Of a stretch of DNA of 64,000 nt, positions 12,566 through 26,500 are shown piece by piece. A program made the position numbers and the translations under genes. Each line of letters opens with the position of its first letter. Positions within the stretch are counted from its first letter, which is position 1. Origin of the DNA: Auanema rhodensis (Eukaryota; Nematoda; Chromadorea; Rhabditida; Rhabditidae); assembly GCA_964057225.1 (NCBI GenBank), contig OZ059897.1, positions 1,302,001-1,366,000 on the forward strand. The letters run 5' to 3'. The notes under the pieces were generated by a model. That model saw nothing but the letters and a program-made list of their open reading frames with translations, ran no database searches and had not been told where the DNA came from.

Positions 12566-15500
12566 GGCAAAGACGATGGACAATGTTATTCAACGAAAAA
12601 ATTAATTCTTCAGGGTGAAAAACGAGGATATAAGTGTGAACTTATATCAGTTGATATCTCGGTGCATTTTTAAGCTAGCGCAAATCTGATAACACAGATC
12701 GACGCCGCTTAAAAATACGCATCGAATGCACTATACTACATTGAGAAACGCTTAATACAAAAATTAGTTATGCTCGTTTGAAAAATGATTCATTAGTGTA
12801 TGTTGAGTTTCCATGTACACTCAACATTGCTTCCAAAAACATTTTGACAAAAATTTTCCCGAAAAATTTCAAGATAATTTAACAAAGAGTAGATGTTTTT
12901 AGATTCCTTTTTTTAAGGCGAAGACGATGGACAATGTTATTCAACAAAAAAATTAATTCTTCAGGGTGAAAAACGAGGATATAAGTGTGAACTTATATCA
13001 GTTGATATCTCGGTGCATTTTTAAGCTAGCGCAAATCTGATAACACAGATCGACGCCGCTCAAAAATACGCATCGAATGCATTATACTACATTGAGAAAC
13101 GCTCAATACAAAAATTAGTTATGCTCGTTTGAAAAATGATTCATTAGTGTATGTTGAGTTTCCATGTACACTCAACATTGCTTCCAAAAACATTTTGACA
13201 AAAATTTTCCTGAAAAATTTCGAGATAATTTTACAAAAACTAGATGTTTTTAGATTCCTTTTTTTAAGGCGAAGACGATGGACAATGTTATTCAACGAAA
13301 AAATTAATTCTTCAGGGTGAAAATCGAGGATATAAGTGTGAACTTATATCAGTTGATATCTCGGTGAATTTTTAAGCTAACTCAAATCTGATAACACAGA
13401 TCGACGCAGCTTAAAAATCCGTTTCGAATGCATTATACTACATTGAGAAACGCTCAATACAAAAATTATTTATGATTGTTTGAAAAAAGATGCATTAGTG
13501 TATGTTGAGTTTCCATGTACACTCAACATTGCTTCCAAAAACATTTTGACAAAAATTTTCCCGAAAAATTTCAAGATAATTTTACAAAAACTAGATGTTT
13601 TTAGATTCCTTTTTTTAAGGCAAAGACGATGGACAATGTTATTCAACGAAAAAATTAATTCTTCAGGGTGAAAAACGAGGATATAAGTGTGAACTTATAT
13701 CAGTTGATATCTCGGTGCATTTTTAAGCTAGCGCAAATCTGATAACACAGATCGACGCCGCTCAAAAATACGCATCGAATGCACTATACTACATTGAGAA
13801 ACGCTCAATACAAAAATTAGTTATGCTCGTTTGAAAAATGATTCATTAGTGTATGTTGAGTTTCCATGTACACTCAACATTGCTTCCAAAAACATTTTGA
13901 CAAAAATTTTCCCGAAAAATTTCAAGATAATTTTACAAAAACTAGATGTTTTTAGATTCCTTTTTTTAAGGCAAAGACGATGGACAATGTTATTCAACGA
14001 AAAAATTAATTCTTCAGGGTGAAAAACGAGGATATAAGTGTGAACTTATATCAGTTGATATCTCGGTGCATTTTTAAGCTAGCGCAAATCTGATAACACA
14101 GATCGACGCCGCTCAAAAATACGCATCGAATGCACTATACTACATTGAGAAACGCTCAATACAAAAATTAGTTATGCTCGTTTGAAAAATGATTCATTAG
14201 TGTATGTTGAGTTTCCATGTACACTCAACATTGCTTCCAAAAACATTTTGACAAAAATTTTCCCGAAAAATTTCAAGATAATTTTACAAAAACTAGATGT
14301 TTTTAGATTCCTTTTTTTAAGGCAAAGACGATGGACAATGTTATTCAACGAAAAAATTAATTCTTCAGGGTGAAAAACGAGGATATAAGTGTGAACTTAT
14401 ATCAGTTGATATCTCGGTGCATTTTTAAGCTAGCGCAAATCTGATAACACAGATCGACGCCGCTCAAAAATACGCATCGAATGCACTATACTACATTGAG
14501 AAACGCTCAATACAAAAATTAGTTATGCTCGTTTGAAAAATGATTCATTAGTGTATGTTGAGTTTCCATGTACACTCAACATTGCTTCCAAAAACATTTT
14601 GACAAAAATTTTCCCGAAAAATTTCAAGATAATTTTACAAAAAGTAGATGTTTTTAGATTTCTTTTTTTAAGGCAAAGACGATGGACAATGTTATTCAAC
14701 GAAAAAATTAATTCTTCAGGGTGAAAATCGAGGATATAAGTGTGAACTTATATCAGTTGATATCTCGGTGCATTTTTAAGCTAGCGCAAATCTGATAACA
14801 CAGATCGACGCCGCTCAAAAATACGCATCGAATGCACTATACTACATTGAGAAACGCTCAATACAAAAATTAGTTATGCTCGTTTGAAAAATGATTCATT
14901 AGTGTATGTTGAGTTTCCATGTACACTCAACATTGCTTCCAAAAACATTTTGACAAAAATTTTCCCGAAAAATTTCAAGATAATTTTACAAAAAGTAGAT
15001 GTTTTTAGATTTCTTTTTTTAAGGCAAAGACGATGGACAATGTTATTCAACGAAAAAATTAATTCTTCAGGGTGAAAATCGAGGATATAAGTGTGAACTT
15101 ATATCAGTTGATATCTCGGTGCATTTTTAAGCTAGCGCAAATCTGATAACACAGATCGACGCCGCTCAAAAATACGCATCGAATGCACTATACTACATTG
15201 AGAAACGCTCAATACAAAAATTAGTTATGCTCGTTTGAAAAATGATTCATTAGTGTATGTTGAGTTTCCATGTACACTCAACATTGCTTCCAAAAACATT
15301 TTGACAAAAATTTTCCTGAAAAATTTCGAGATAATTTTACAAAAACTAGATGTTTTTAGATTCCTTTTTTTAAGGCGAAGACGATGGACAATGTTATTCA
15401 ACGAAAAAATTAATTCTTCAGGGTGAAAAACGAGGATATAAGTGTGAACTTATATCAGTTGATATCTCGGTGAATTTTTAAGCTAGCGCAAATCTGATAA

Positions 15501-18500
15501 CACATATCGACGCAGCTTAAAAATCCGTTTCGAATGCATTATACTACATTGAGAAACGCTCAATACAAAAATTATTTATGATTGTTTGAAAAAAGATGCA
15601 TTAGTGTATGTTGAGTTTCCATGTACACTCAACATTGCTTCCAAAAACATTTTGACAAAAATTTTCCCGAAAAATTTCAAAATAATTTTACAAAAACTAG
15701 ATGTTTTTAGATTCCTTTTTTTAAGGCAAAGACGATGGACAATGTTATTCAACGAAAAAATTAATTCTTCAGGGTGAAAAACGAGGATATAAGTGTGAAC
15801 TTATATCAGTTGATATCTCGGTGAATTTTTAAGCTAACTCAAATCTGATAACACAGATCGACGCAGCTTAAAAATCCGTTTCGAATGCATTATACTACAT
15901 TGAGAAACGCTCAATACAAAAATTAGTTATGCTCGTTTGAAAAATGATTCATTAGTGTATGTTGAGTTTCCATGTACACTCAACATTGCTTCCAAAAACA
16001 TTTTGACAAAAATTTTCCCGAAAAATTTCAAGATAATTTTACAAAAACTAGATGTTTTTAGATTTCTTTTTTTAAGGCAAAGACGATGGACAATGTTATT
16101 CAACGAAAAAATTAATTCTTCAGGGTGAAAAACGAGGATATAAGTGTGAACTTATATCAGTTGATATCTCGGTGCATTTTTAAGCTAGCGCAAATCTGAT
16201 AACACAGATCGACGCCGCTCAAAAATACGCATCGAATGCACTATACTACATTGAGAAACGCTCAATACAAAAATTAGTTATGCTCGTTTGAAAAATGATT
16301 CATTAGTGTATGTTGAGTTTCCATGTACACTCAACATTGCTTCCAAAAACATTTTGACAAAAATTTTCCCGAAAAATTTCAAGATAATTTTACAAAAAGT
16401 AGATGTTTTTAGATTTCTTTTTTTAAGGCAAAGACGATGGACAATGTTATTCAACGAAAAAATTAATTCTTCAGGGTGAAAATCGAGGATATAAGTGTGA
16501 ACTTATATCAGTTGATATCTCGGTGCATTTTTAAGCTAGCGCAAATCTGATAACACAGATCGACGCCGCTCAAAAATACGCATCGAATGCACTATACTAC
16601 ATTGAGAAACGCTCAATACAAAAATTAGTTATGCTCGTTTGAAAAATGATTCATTAGTGTATGTTGAGTTTCCATGTACACTCAACATTGCTTCCAAAAA
16701 CATTTTGACAAAAATTTTCCTGAAAAATTTCGAGATAATTTTACAAAAACTAGATGTTTTTAGATTCCTTTTTTTAAGGCAAAGACGATGGACAATGTTA
16801 TTCAACGAAAAAATTAATTCTTCAGGGTGAAAAACGAGGATATAAGTGTGAACTTATATCAGTTGATATCTCGGTGAATTTTTAAGCTAACTCAAATCTG
16901 ATAACACAGATCGACGCAGCTTAAAAATCCGTTTCGAATGCATTATACTACATTGAGAAACGCTCAATACAAAAATTAGTTATGCTCGTTTGAAAAATGA
17001 TTCATTAGTGTATGTTGAGTTTCCATGTACACTCAACATTGCTTCCAAAAACATTTTGACAAAAATTTTCCCGAAAAATTTCAAGATAATTTTACAAAAA
17101 GTAGATGTTTTTAGATTTCTTTTTTTAAGGCAAAGACGATGGACAATGTTATTCAACGAAAAAATTAATTCTTCAGGGTGAAAAACGAGGATATAAGTGT
17201 GAACTTATATCAGTTGATATCTCGGTGCATTTTTAAGCTAGCGCAAATCTGATAACACAGATCGACGCCGCTCAAAAATACGCATCGAATGCACTATACT
17301 ACATTGAGAAACGCTCAATACAAAAATTAGTTATGCTCGTTTGAAAAATGATTCATTAGTGTATGTTGAGTTTCCATGTACACTCAACATTGCTTCCAAA
17401 AACATTTTGACAAAAATTTTCCTGAAAAATTTCGAGATAATTTTACAAAAACTAGATGTTTTTAGATTCCTTTTTTTAAGGCAAAGACGATGGACAATGT
17501 TATTCAACGAAAAAATTAATTCTTCAGGGTGAAAAACGAGGATATAAGTGTGAACTTATATCAGTTGATATCTCGGTGCATTTTTAAGCTAGCGCAAATC
17601 TGATAACACAGATCGACGCCGCTCAAAAATACGCATCGAATGCACTATACTACATTGAGAAACGCTCAATACAAAAATTAGTTATGCTCGTTTGAAAAAT
17701 GATTCATTAGTGTATGTTGAGTTTCCATGTACACTCAACATTGCTTCCAAAAACATTTTGACAAAAATTTTCCCGAAAAATTTCAAGATAATTTTACAAA
17801 AAGTAGATGTTTTTAGATTTCTTTTTTTAAGGCAAAGACGATGGACAATGTTATTCAACGAAAAAATTAATTCTTCAGGGTGAAAATCGAGGATATAAGT
17901 GTGAACTTATATCAGTTGATATCTCGGTGCATTTTTAAGCTAGCGCAAATCTGATAACACAGATCGACGCCGCTCAAAAATACGCATCGAATGCACTATA
18001 CTACATTGAGAAACGCTCAATACAAAAATTAGTTATGCTCGTTTGAAAAATGATTCATTAGTGTATGTTGAGTTTCCATGTACACTCAACATTGCTTCCA
18101 AAAACATTTTGACAAAAATTTTCCTGAAAAATTTCGAGATAATTTTACAAAAACTAGATGTTTTTAGATTCCTTTTTTTAAGGCGAAGACGATGGACAAT
18201 GTTATTCAACGAAAAAATTAATTCTTCAGGGTGAAAAACGAGGATATAAGTGTGAACTTATATCAGTTGATATCTCGGTGAATTTTTAAGCTAGCGCAAA
18301 TCTGATAACACAGATCGACGCAGCTTAAAAATCCGTTTCGAATGCATTATACTACATTGAGAAACGCTCAATACAAAAATTATTTATGATTGTTTGAAAA
18401 AAGATGCATTAGTGTATGTTGAGTTTCCATGTACACTCAACATTGCTTCCAAAAACATTTTGACAAAAATTTTCCCGAAAAATTTCAAAATAATTTTACA

Positions 18501-20708
18501 AAAACTAGATGTTTTTAGATTCCTTTTTTTAAGGCAAAGACGATGGACAATGTTATTCAACGAAAAAATTAATTCTTCAGGGTGAAAAACGAGGATATAA
18601 GTGTGAACTTATATCAGTTGATATCTCGGTGAATTTTTAAGCTAACTCAAATCTGATAACACAGATCGACGCAGCTTAAAAATCCGTTTCGAATGCATTA
18701 TACTACATTGAGAAACGCTCAATACAAAAATTAGTTATGCTCGTTTGAAAAATGATTCATTAGTGTATGTTGAGTTTCCATGTACACTCAACATTGCTTC
18801 CAAAAACATTTTGACAAAAATTTTCCCGAAAAATTTCAAGATAATTTTACAAAAACTAGATGTTTTTAGATTCCTTTTTTTAAGGCGAAGACGATGGACA
18901 ATGTTATTCAACAAAAAAATTAATTCTTCAGGGTGAAAAACGAGGATATAAGTGTGAACTTATATCAGTTGATATCTCGGTGCATTTTTAAGCTAGCGCA
19001 AATCTGATAACACAGATCGACGCCGCTCAAAAATACGCATCGAATGCATTATACTACATTGAAAAACGCTCAATACAAAAATTAGTTATGCTCGTTTGAA
19101 AAATGATTCATTAGTGTATGTTGAGTTTCCATGTACACTCAACATTGCTTCCAAAAACATTTTGACAAAAATTTTCCTGAAAAATTTCGAGATAATTTTA
19201 CAAAAACTAGATGTTTTTAGATTCCTTTTTTTAAGGCGAAGACGATGGACAATGTTATTCAACGAAAAAATTAATTCTTCAGGGTGAAAAACGAGGATAT
19301 AAGTGTGAACTTATATCAGTTGATATCTCGGTGAATTTTTAAGCTAACTCAAATCTGATAACACAGATCGACGCAGCTTAAAAATCCGTTTCGAATGCAT
19401 TATACTACATTGAGAAACGCTCAATACAAAAATTATTTATGATTGTTTGAAAAAAGATGCATTAGTGTATGTTGAGTTTCCATGTACACTCAACATTGCT
19501 TCCAAAAACATTTTGACAAAAATTTTCCCGAAAAATTTCAAGATAATTTTACAAAAACTAGATGTTTTTAGATTCCTTTTTTTAAGGCAAAGACGATGGA
19601 CAATGTTATTCAACGAAAAAATTAATTCTTCAGGGTGAAAAACGAGGATATAAGTGTGAACTTATATCAGTTGATATCTCGGTGCATTTTTAAGCTAGCG
19701 CAAATCTAATAACACAGATCGACGCCGCTCAAAAATACGCATCGAATGCACTATACTACATTGAGAAACGCTCAATACAAAAATTAGTTATGCTCGTTTG
19801 AAAAATGATTCATTAGTGTATGTTGAGTTTCCATGTACACTCAACATTGCTTCCAAAAACATTTTGACAAAAATTTTCCCGAAAAATTTCAAGATAATTT
19901 TACAAAAAGTAGATGTTTTTAGATTTCTTTTTTTAAGGCAAAGACGATGGACAATGTTATTCAACGAAAAAATTAATTCTTCAGGGTGAAAATCGAGGAT
20001 ATAAGTGTGAACTTATATCAGTTGATATCTCGGTGCATTTTTAAGCTAGCGCAAATCTAATAACACAGATCGACGCAGCTTAAAAATCCGCTTCGAATGC
20101 ACTATACTACATTGAGAAACGCTCAATACAAAAATTATTTATGATTGTTTGAAAAATGATGCATTAGTGTATGTTGCGTTTCCATGTACACTCAACATTG
20201 CTTCCAAAAACATTTTGACAAAAATTTTCCCGAAAAATTTCAAGATAATTTTACAAAAAGTAGATGTTTTTAGATTTCTTTTTTCAAGGCAAAGACGATG
20301 GACAATGTTATTCAACGAAAAAATTAATTCTTCAGGGTGAAAATCGAGGATATAAGTGTGAACTTATATCAGTTGATATCTCGGTGCATTTTTAAGCTAA
20401 CGCAAATCTGATAACACAGATCGTCGCAGCTTAAAAATCGGCATCGAATGCACTATATAACATTGAGAAACGCTCAATACAAAAATTATTTATGATTGTT
20501 TGAAAAATGATGCATTAGTGTATGTTGCGTTTCCATGTACACTCAACATTGCTTCCAAAAACATTGTGACAAAAATTTTCCCAAAAAATTTCAAGATAAT
20601 TTTACAAAAAGTAGATGTTTTTAGATTTCTTTTTTCAAGGCAAAAACGATGGACAATGTTATTCAACGAAAAAATTAATTCTTCAGGGTGAAAATCGAGG
20701 ATATAAGT

Positions 20709-21059
20709 GTGAACTTATATCAGTTAATATCTCGGTGCATTTTTAAGCTAACGCAAATCTGATAACACAGATCGACGCCGCTTAAAAATACGCATCGAAT
20801 GCACTATATAACATTGCGAAACGCTCAATACAAAAATTATTTATGATTTTTTGAAAAAAGATGCATTAGTGTATGTTGAGTTTCCATGTACACTCAACAT
20901 TGCTTCCAAAAACATTTTGACAAAAATTTTCCCGAAAAATTTCAAGATAATTTAACAAAGAGTAGATGTTTTTAGATTCCTTTTTTTAAGGCGAAGACGA
21001 TGGACAATGTTATTCAACGAAAAAATTAATTCTTCAGGGTGAAAATCGAGGATATAAGT
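20709..21059 (+). repeat. M59, chimeric monomer
   Basis: The upstream part has ttaatatctcgg, aagctaacgc and actatataac, as in gcg-type monomers, but also cgccgcttaaaaatac. The body is the g subfamily with taatttaacaaagag and the TAA codon. Private changes include cattgcgaaac near 20813 and gattttttgaaaaaag near 20846. It is the only g-type copy outside 7.7-13 kb and looks like a product of exchange between domains. Confidence 0.8.
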
Positions 21060-21761
21060 GTGAACTTATATCAGTTGATATCTCGGTGAATTTTTAAGCT
21101 AACTCAAATCTGATAACACAGATCGACGCAGCTTAAAAATCCGTTTCGAATGCATTATACTACATTGAGAAACGCTCAATACAAAAATTAGTTATGCTCG
21201 TTTGAAAAATGATTCATTAGTGTATGTTGAGTTTCCATGTACACTCAACATTGCTTCCAAAAACATTTTGACAAAAATTTTCCCGAAAAATTTCAAGATA
21301 ATTTTACAAAAACTAGATGTTTTTAGATTCCTTTTTTTAAGGCGAAGACGATGGACAATGTTATTCAACAAAAAAATTAATTCTTCAGGGTGAAAAACGA
21401 GGATATAAGTGTGAACTTATATCAGTTGATATCTCGGTGCATTTTTAAGCTAGCGCAAATCTGATAACACAGATCGACGCCGCTCAAAAATACGCATCGA
21501 ATGCATTATACTACATTGAGAAACGCTCAATACAAAAATTAGTTATGCTCGTTTGAAAAATGATTCATTAGTGTATGTTGAGTTTCCATGTACACTCAAC
21601 ATTGCTTCCAAAAACATTTTGACAAAAATTTTCCTGAAAAATTTCGAGATAATTTTACAAAAACTAGATGTTTTTAGATTCCTTTTTTTAAGGCGAAGAC
21701 GATGGACAATGTTATTCAACGAAAAAATTAATTCTTCAGGGTGAAAAACGAGGATATAAGT

Positions 21762-22112
21762 GTGAACTTATATCAGTTGATATCTCGGTGAATTTTTAAG
21801 CTAACTCAAATCTGATAACACAGATCGACGCAGCTTAAAAATCCGTTTCGAATGCATTATACTACATTGAGAAACGCTCAATACAAAAATTATTTATGAT
21901 TGTTTGAAAAAAGATGCATTAGTGTATGTTGAGTTTCCATGTACACTCAACATTGCTTCCAAAAACATTTTGACAAAAATTTTCCCGAAAAATTTCAAGA
22001 TAATTTTACAAAAACTAGATGTTTTTAGATTCCTTTTTTTAAGGCAAAGACGATAGACAATGTTATTCAACGAAAAAATTAATTCTTCAGGGTGAAAAAC
22101 GAGGATATAAGT
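21762..22112 (+). repeat. M62, monomer with a private TAG in the recurrent frame
   Basis: An i-type monomer identical in layout to M55, but with G-to-A at 22055 changing cgatgg to cgatag. This closes the recurrent 63-codon frame near its end. The change is not seen in any neighbouring copy, so it is a recent single mutation not yet spread. Confidence 0.85.
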
Positions 22113-23516
22113 GTGAACTTATATCAGTTGATATCTCGGTGCATTTTTAAGCTAGCGCAAATCTGATAACACAGATCGACGCCGCTCAAAAATACGCATC
22201 GAATGCACTATACTACATTGAGAAACGCTCAATACAAAAATTAGTTATGCTCGTTTGAAAAATGATTCATTAGTGTATGTTGAGTTTCCATGTACACTCA
22301 ACATTGCTTCCAAAAACATTTTGACAAAAATTTTCCCGAAAAATTTCAAGATAATTTTACAAAAAGTAGATGTTTTTAGATTTCTTTTTTTAAGGCAAAG
22401 ACGATGGACAATGTTATTCAACGAAAAAATTAATTCTTCAGGGTGAAAATCGAGGATATAAGTGTGAACTTATATCAGTTGATATCTCGGTGCATTTTTA
22501 AGCTAGCGCAAATCTGATAACACAGATCGACGCCGCTCAAAAATACGCATCGAATGCACTATACTACATTGAGAAACGCTCAATACAAAAATTAGTTATG
22601 CTCGTTTGAAAAATGATTCATTAGTGTATGTTGAGTTTCCATGTACACTCAACATTGCTTCCAAAAACATTTTGACAAAAATTTTCCCGAAAAATTTCAA
22701 GATAATTTTACAAAAAGTAGATGTTTTTAGATTTCTTTTTTTAAGGCAAAGACGATGGACAATGTTATTCAACGAAAAAATTAATTCTTCAGGGTGAAAA
22801 TCGAGGATATAAGTGTGAACTTATATCAGTTGATATCTCGGTGCATTTTTAAGCTAGCGCAAATCTAATAACACAGATCGACGCAGCTTAAAAATCCGCT
22901 TCGAATGCACTATACTACATTGAGAAACGCTCAATACAAAAATTATTTATGATTGTTTGAAAAATGATGCATTAGTGTATGTTGCGTTTCCATGTACACT
23001 CAACATTGCTTCCAAAAACATTTTGACAAAAATTTTCCCGAAAAATTTCAAGATAATTTTACAAAAAGTAGATGTTTTTAGATTTCTTTTTTCAAGGCAA
23101 AGACGATGGACAATGTTATTCAACGAAAAAATTAATTCTTCAGGGTGAAAATCGAGGATATAAGTGTGAACTTATATCAGTTGATATCTCGGTGCATTTT
23201 TAAGCTAACGCAAATCTGATAACACAGATCGTCGCAGCTTAAAAATCCGCATCGAATGCACTATATAACATTGAGAAACGCTCAATACAAAAATTATTTA
23301 TGATTGTTTGAAAAATGATGCATTAGTGTATGTTGCGTTTCCATGTACACTCAACATTGCTTCCAAAAACATTTTGACAAGAATTTTCCCAAAAAATTTC
23401 AAGATAATTTTACAAAAAGTAGATGTTTTTAGATTCCTTTTTTCAAGGCAAAGACGATGGACAAAGTTATTCAACGAAAAAATTAATTCTTCAGGGTGAA
23501 AATCGAGGATATAAGT

Positions 23517-26500
23517 GTGAACATATATCAGTTAATATCTCGGTGCATATTTAAGCTAGCGCAAATCTAATAACACAGATCGACGCAGCTCAAAAATCCG
23601 CATCGAATGCACTATACTACATTGAGAAACGCTCAATACAAAAATTATTTATGATTGTTTGAAAAATGATGCATTAGTGTATGTTGCGTTTCCATGTACA
23701 CTCAACATTGCTTCCAAAAACATTTTGACAAAAATTTTCCCGAAAAATTTCGAAATAATTTCACGAAAAGTAGATGTGTTTGGATTCCTTTTTTCAAGGC
23801 AAAGACGATGGACAATGTTATTCAACGAAAAAATTAATTCTTCAGGGTGAAAATCGAGGATATAAGTGTGAACTTATATCAGTTGATATCTCGGTGCATT
23901 TTCAAGCTAGCGCAAATCTAATAACACAGATCGACGCAGCTTAAAAATCCGCTTCGAATGCACTATACTACATTGAGAAACGCTCAATACAAAAATTATT
24001 TATGATTGTTTGAAAAATGATGCATTAGTGTATGTTGCGTTTCCATGTACACTCAACATTGCTTCCAAAAACATTTTGACAAAAATTTTCCCGAAAAATT
24101 TCAAGATAATTTTACAAAAAGTAGATGTTTTTAGATTTCTTTTTTTAAGGCAAAGACGATGGACAATGTTATTCAACGAAAAAATTAATTCTTCAGGGTG
24201 AAAATCGAGGATATAAGTGTGAACTTATATCAGTTGATATCTCTTTGCATTTTTAAGCTAACGCAAATCTGATAACACAGATCGTCGCAGCTTAAAAATC
24301 CGCTTCAAATGCACTATACTACATTGAGAAACGCTCAATACAAAAATTATTTATGATTGTTTGGAAAATGATGCATTAGTGTATGTTGCGTTTCCATGTA
24401 CACTCAACATTGCTTCCAAAACCATTTTGACAAAAATTTTCCCGAAAAATTTCATGATAATTTTACAAAAAGTAGATGTTTTTAGATTCCTTTTTTCAAG
24501 GCAAAGACGATGGACAATGTTATTCAACGAAAAAATTAATTCTTCAGGGTGAAAATCGAGGATATAAGTGTGAACTTATATCAGTTAATATCTCGGTGCA
24601 TATTTAAGCTAGCGCAAATCTAATAACACAGATCGACGCAGCTCAAAAATCCGCATCGAATGCACTATACTACATTGAGAAACGCTCAATACAAAAATTA
24701 TTTATGATTGTTTGAAAAATGATGCATTAGTGTATGTTGCGTTTCCATGTACACTCAACATTGCTTCCAAAAACATTTTGACAAAAATTTTCCCGAAAAA
24801 TTTCAAAATAATTTCACGAAAAGTAGATGTGTTTGGATTCCTTTTTTCTAGGCAAAGACGATGGACAATGTTATTCAACGAAAAAATTAATTCTTCAGGG
24901 TGAAAATCGAGGATATAAGTGTGAACTTATATCAGTTGATATCTCTTTGCATTTTTAAGCTAACGCAAATCTGATAACACAGATCGTCGCAGCTTAAAAA
25001 TCCGCTTCGAATGCACTATACTACATTGAGAAACGCTCAATACAAAAATTATTTATGATTGTTTGAAAAATGATGCATTAGTGTATGTTGCGTTTCCATG
25101 TACACTCAACATTGCTTCCAAAAACATTTTGACAAAAATTTTCCCGAAACATTTCAAGATAATTTTACAAAAAGTAGATGTTTTTAGATTTCTTTTTTTA
25201 AGGCAAAGACGATGGACAATGTTATTCAACGAAAAAATTAATTCTTCAGGGTGAAAATCGAGGATATAAGTGTGAACTTATATCAGTTGATATCTCGGTG
25301 CATTTTTAAGCTAACGCAAATCTGATAACACAGATCGTCGCAGCTTAAAAATCCGCTTCGAATGCACTATACTACATTGAGAAACGCTCAATACAAAAAT
25401 TATTTATGATTGTTTGAAAAATGATGCATTAGTGTATGTTGCGTTTCCATGTACACTCAACATTGCTTCCAAAAACATTTTGACAAAAATTTTCCCAAAA
25501 AATTTCAAGATAATTTTACAAAAAGTAGATGTTTTTAGATTCCTTTTTTCAAGGCAAAGACGATGGACAATGTTATTCAACGAAAAAATTAATTCTTCAG
25601 GGTGAAAATCGAGGATATAAGTGTGAACTTATATCAGTTAATATCTCGGTGCATATTTAAGCTAGCGCAAATCTAATAACACAGATCGACGCAGCTCAAA
25701 AATCCGCATCGAATGCACTATACTACATTGAGAAACGCTCAATAAAAAAATTATTTATGATTGTTTGAAAAATGATGCATTAGTGTATGTTGCGTTTCCA
25801 TGTACACTCAACATTGCTTCCAAAAACATTTTGACAAAAATTTTCCCGAAAAATTTCAAAATAATTTCACGAAAAGTAGATGTGTTTGGATTCCTTTTTT
25901 CAAGGCAAAGACGATGGACAATGTTATTCAACGAAAAAATTAATTCTTCAGGGTGAAAATCGAGGATATAAGTGTGAACTTATATCAGTTGATATCTCGG
26001 TGCATTTTTAAGCTAGCGCAAATCTAATAACACAGATCGACGCAGCTTAAAAATCCGCTTCGAATGCACTATACTACATTGAGAAACGCTCAATACAAAA
26101 ATTATTTATGATTGTTTGAAAAATGATGCATTAGTGTATGTTGCGTTTCCATGTACACTCAACATTGCTTCCAAAAACATTTTGACAAAAATTTTCCCGA
26201 AAAATTTCAAGATAATTTTACAAAAAGTAGATGTTTTTAGATTCCTTTTTTCAAGGCAAAGACGATGGACAATGTTATTCAACGAAAAAATTAATTCTTC
26301 AGGGTGAAAATCGAGGATATAAGTGTGAACTTATATCAGTTAATATCTCGGTGCATATTTAAGCTAGCGCAAATCTAATAACACAGATCGACGCAGCTCA
26401 AAAATCCGCATCGAATGCACTATACTACATTGAGAAACGCTCAATACAAAAATTATTTATGATTGTTTGAAAAATGATGCATTAGTGTATGTTGCGTTTC

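Larger units (their letters stand above)
12427..12618 (+). other. Recurring 63-codon open frame, probably not a gene (reference copy)
   Basis: An open frame of 63 codons from TTG (12427) to TGA (12616-12618) recurs at the same place in 171 of 182 monomers. The predicted peptide would be basic and rich in K, F, I and N, ending in NSSG, with no signal peptide, convincing membrane segment or domain I recognise. It has no ATG until the methionine in the WTMLF block near its end, which is not a credible eukaryotic coding start. Differences between copies include stops (six monomers with TTA to TAA at codon 35, one TGG to TAG), start losses and two frameshifts, all spread by the same duplication process as silent sites. 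The simplest reading is a chance open frame in homogenised AT-rich repeat DNA. Confidence 0.3.
12285..12635 (+). repeat. Reference satellite monomer (M35) with all internal landmarks
   Basis: This copy is used as reference because its dyads are intact. In order it holds a near-palindrome at 12293-12306 (contains an EcoRV-type gatatc); a large dyad at 12315-12365; a short dyad attgag/ctcaat at 12389-12405; a dyad atgttgagt/actcaacat at 12449-12476; a run of A and T tracts from about 12482 to 12565; and a closing segment with gacgatggacaatg and aattaattcttcagggtg. Dyads lie in the first ~190 bp and the A/T tracts in the following ~90 bp. Main variable sites across the array are ttgat/ttaat, tgcat/tgaat, aagctagcgc/aagctaactc/aagctaacgc, ccgcttcg/ccgcatcg/ccgtttcg/acgcatcg, tttatgattg/gttatgctcg, gatgcatt/gattcatt, gttgag/gttgcg, and the residues just after gattcc/gatttc. 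Confidence 0.93.
12285..18602 (+). repeat. Mosaic block of recombined monomers, M35-M52
   Basis: Four main variants alternate in shifting order: j (ttcctgaaaaatttcgagat), i (aaaaaagatgc, ctagatg), k and l (gattcatt with ctagatg or gtagatg). The order M37 j-i-k-k-l-l is followed by M43 j-i-k-l, M47-50 j-l-j-l, then M51 j-i-h. M43-45 and M51-53 correspond at 2,808 bp, including the rare ttcaaaataatttt in M44 (about 15677) and M52 (about 18485). Upstream halves switch between cgccgctcaaaaatac and cgcagcttaaaaatccg independently of the bodies, as expected from crossovers inside monomers. No single period fits the block. Confidence 0.78.
18603..23516 (+). repeat. Duplicated 6/7-monomer block with one extra monomer in copy 2
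   Basis: M53-58 (h j i l m m) and M60-66 (h j i l l m m) correspond at an offset of 2,457 bp for the first four monomers and 2,808 bp for the last two. The shift is explained by one additional l monomer (M63 or M64) in the second copy. Matching details include cgaatgcattatac with cgccgctc in M54 and M61, and cagatcgtcgcagc in M58 and M66. M59 separates the two copies. Confidence 0.85.

Noticed and set aside
12285-12635. Monomer as two diverged ~175-bp halves
   Set aside because: Apart from the shared TTGAG/CTCAA cores and general AT-richness I find no alignable similarity between the halves.
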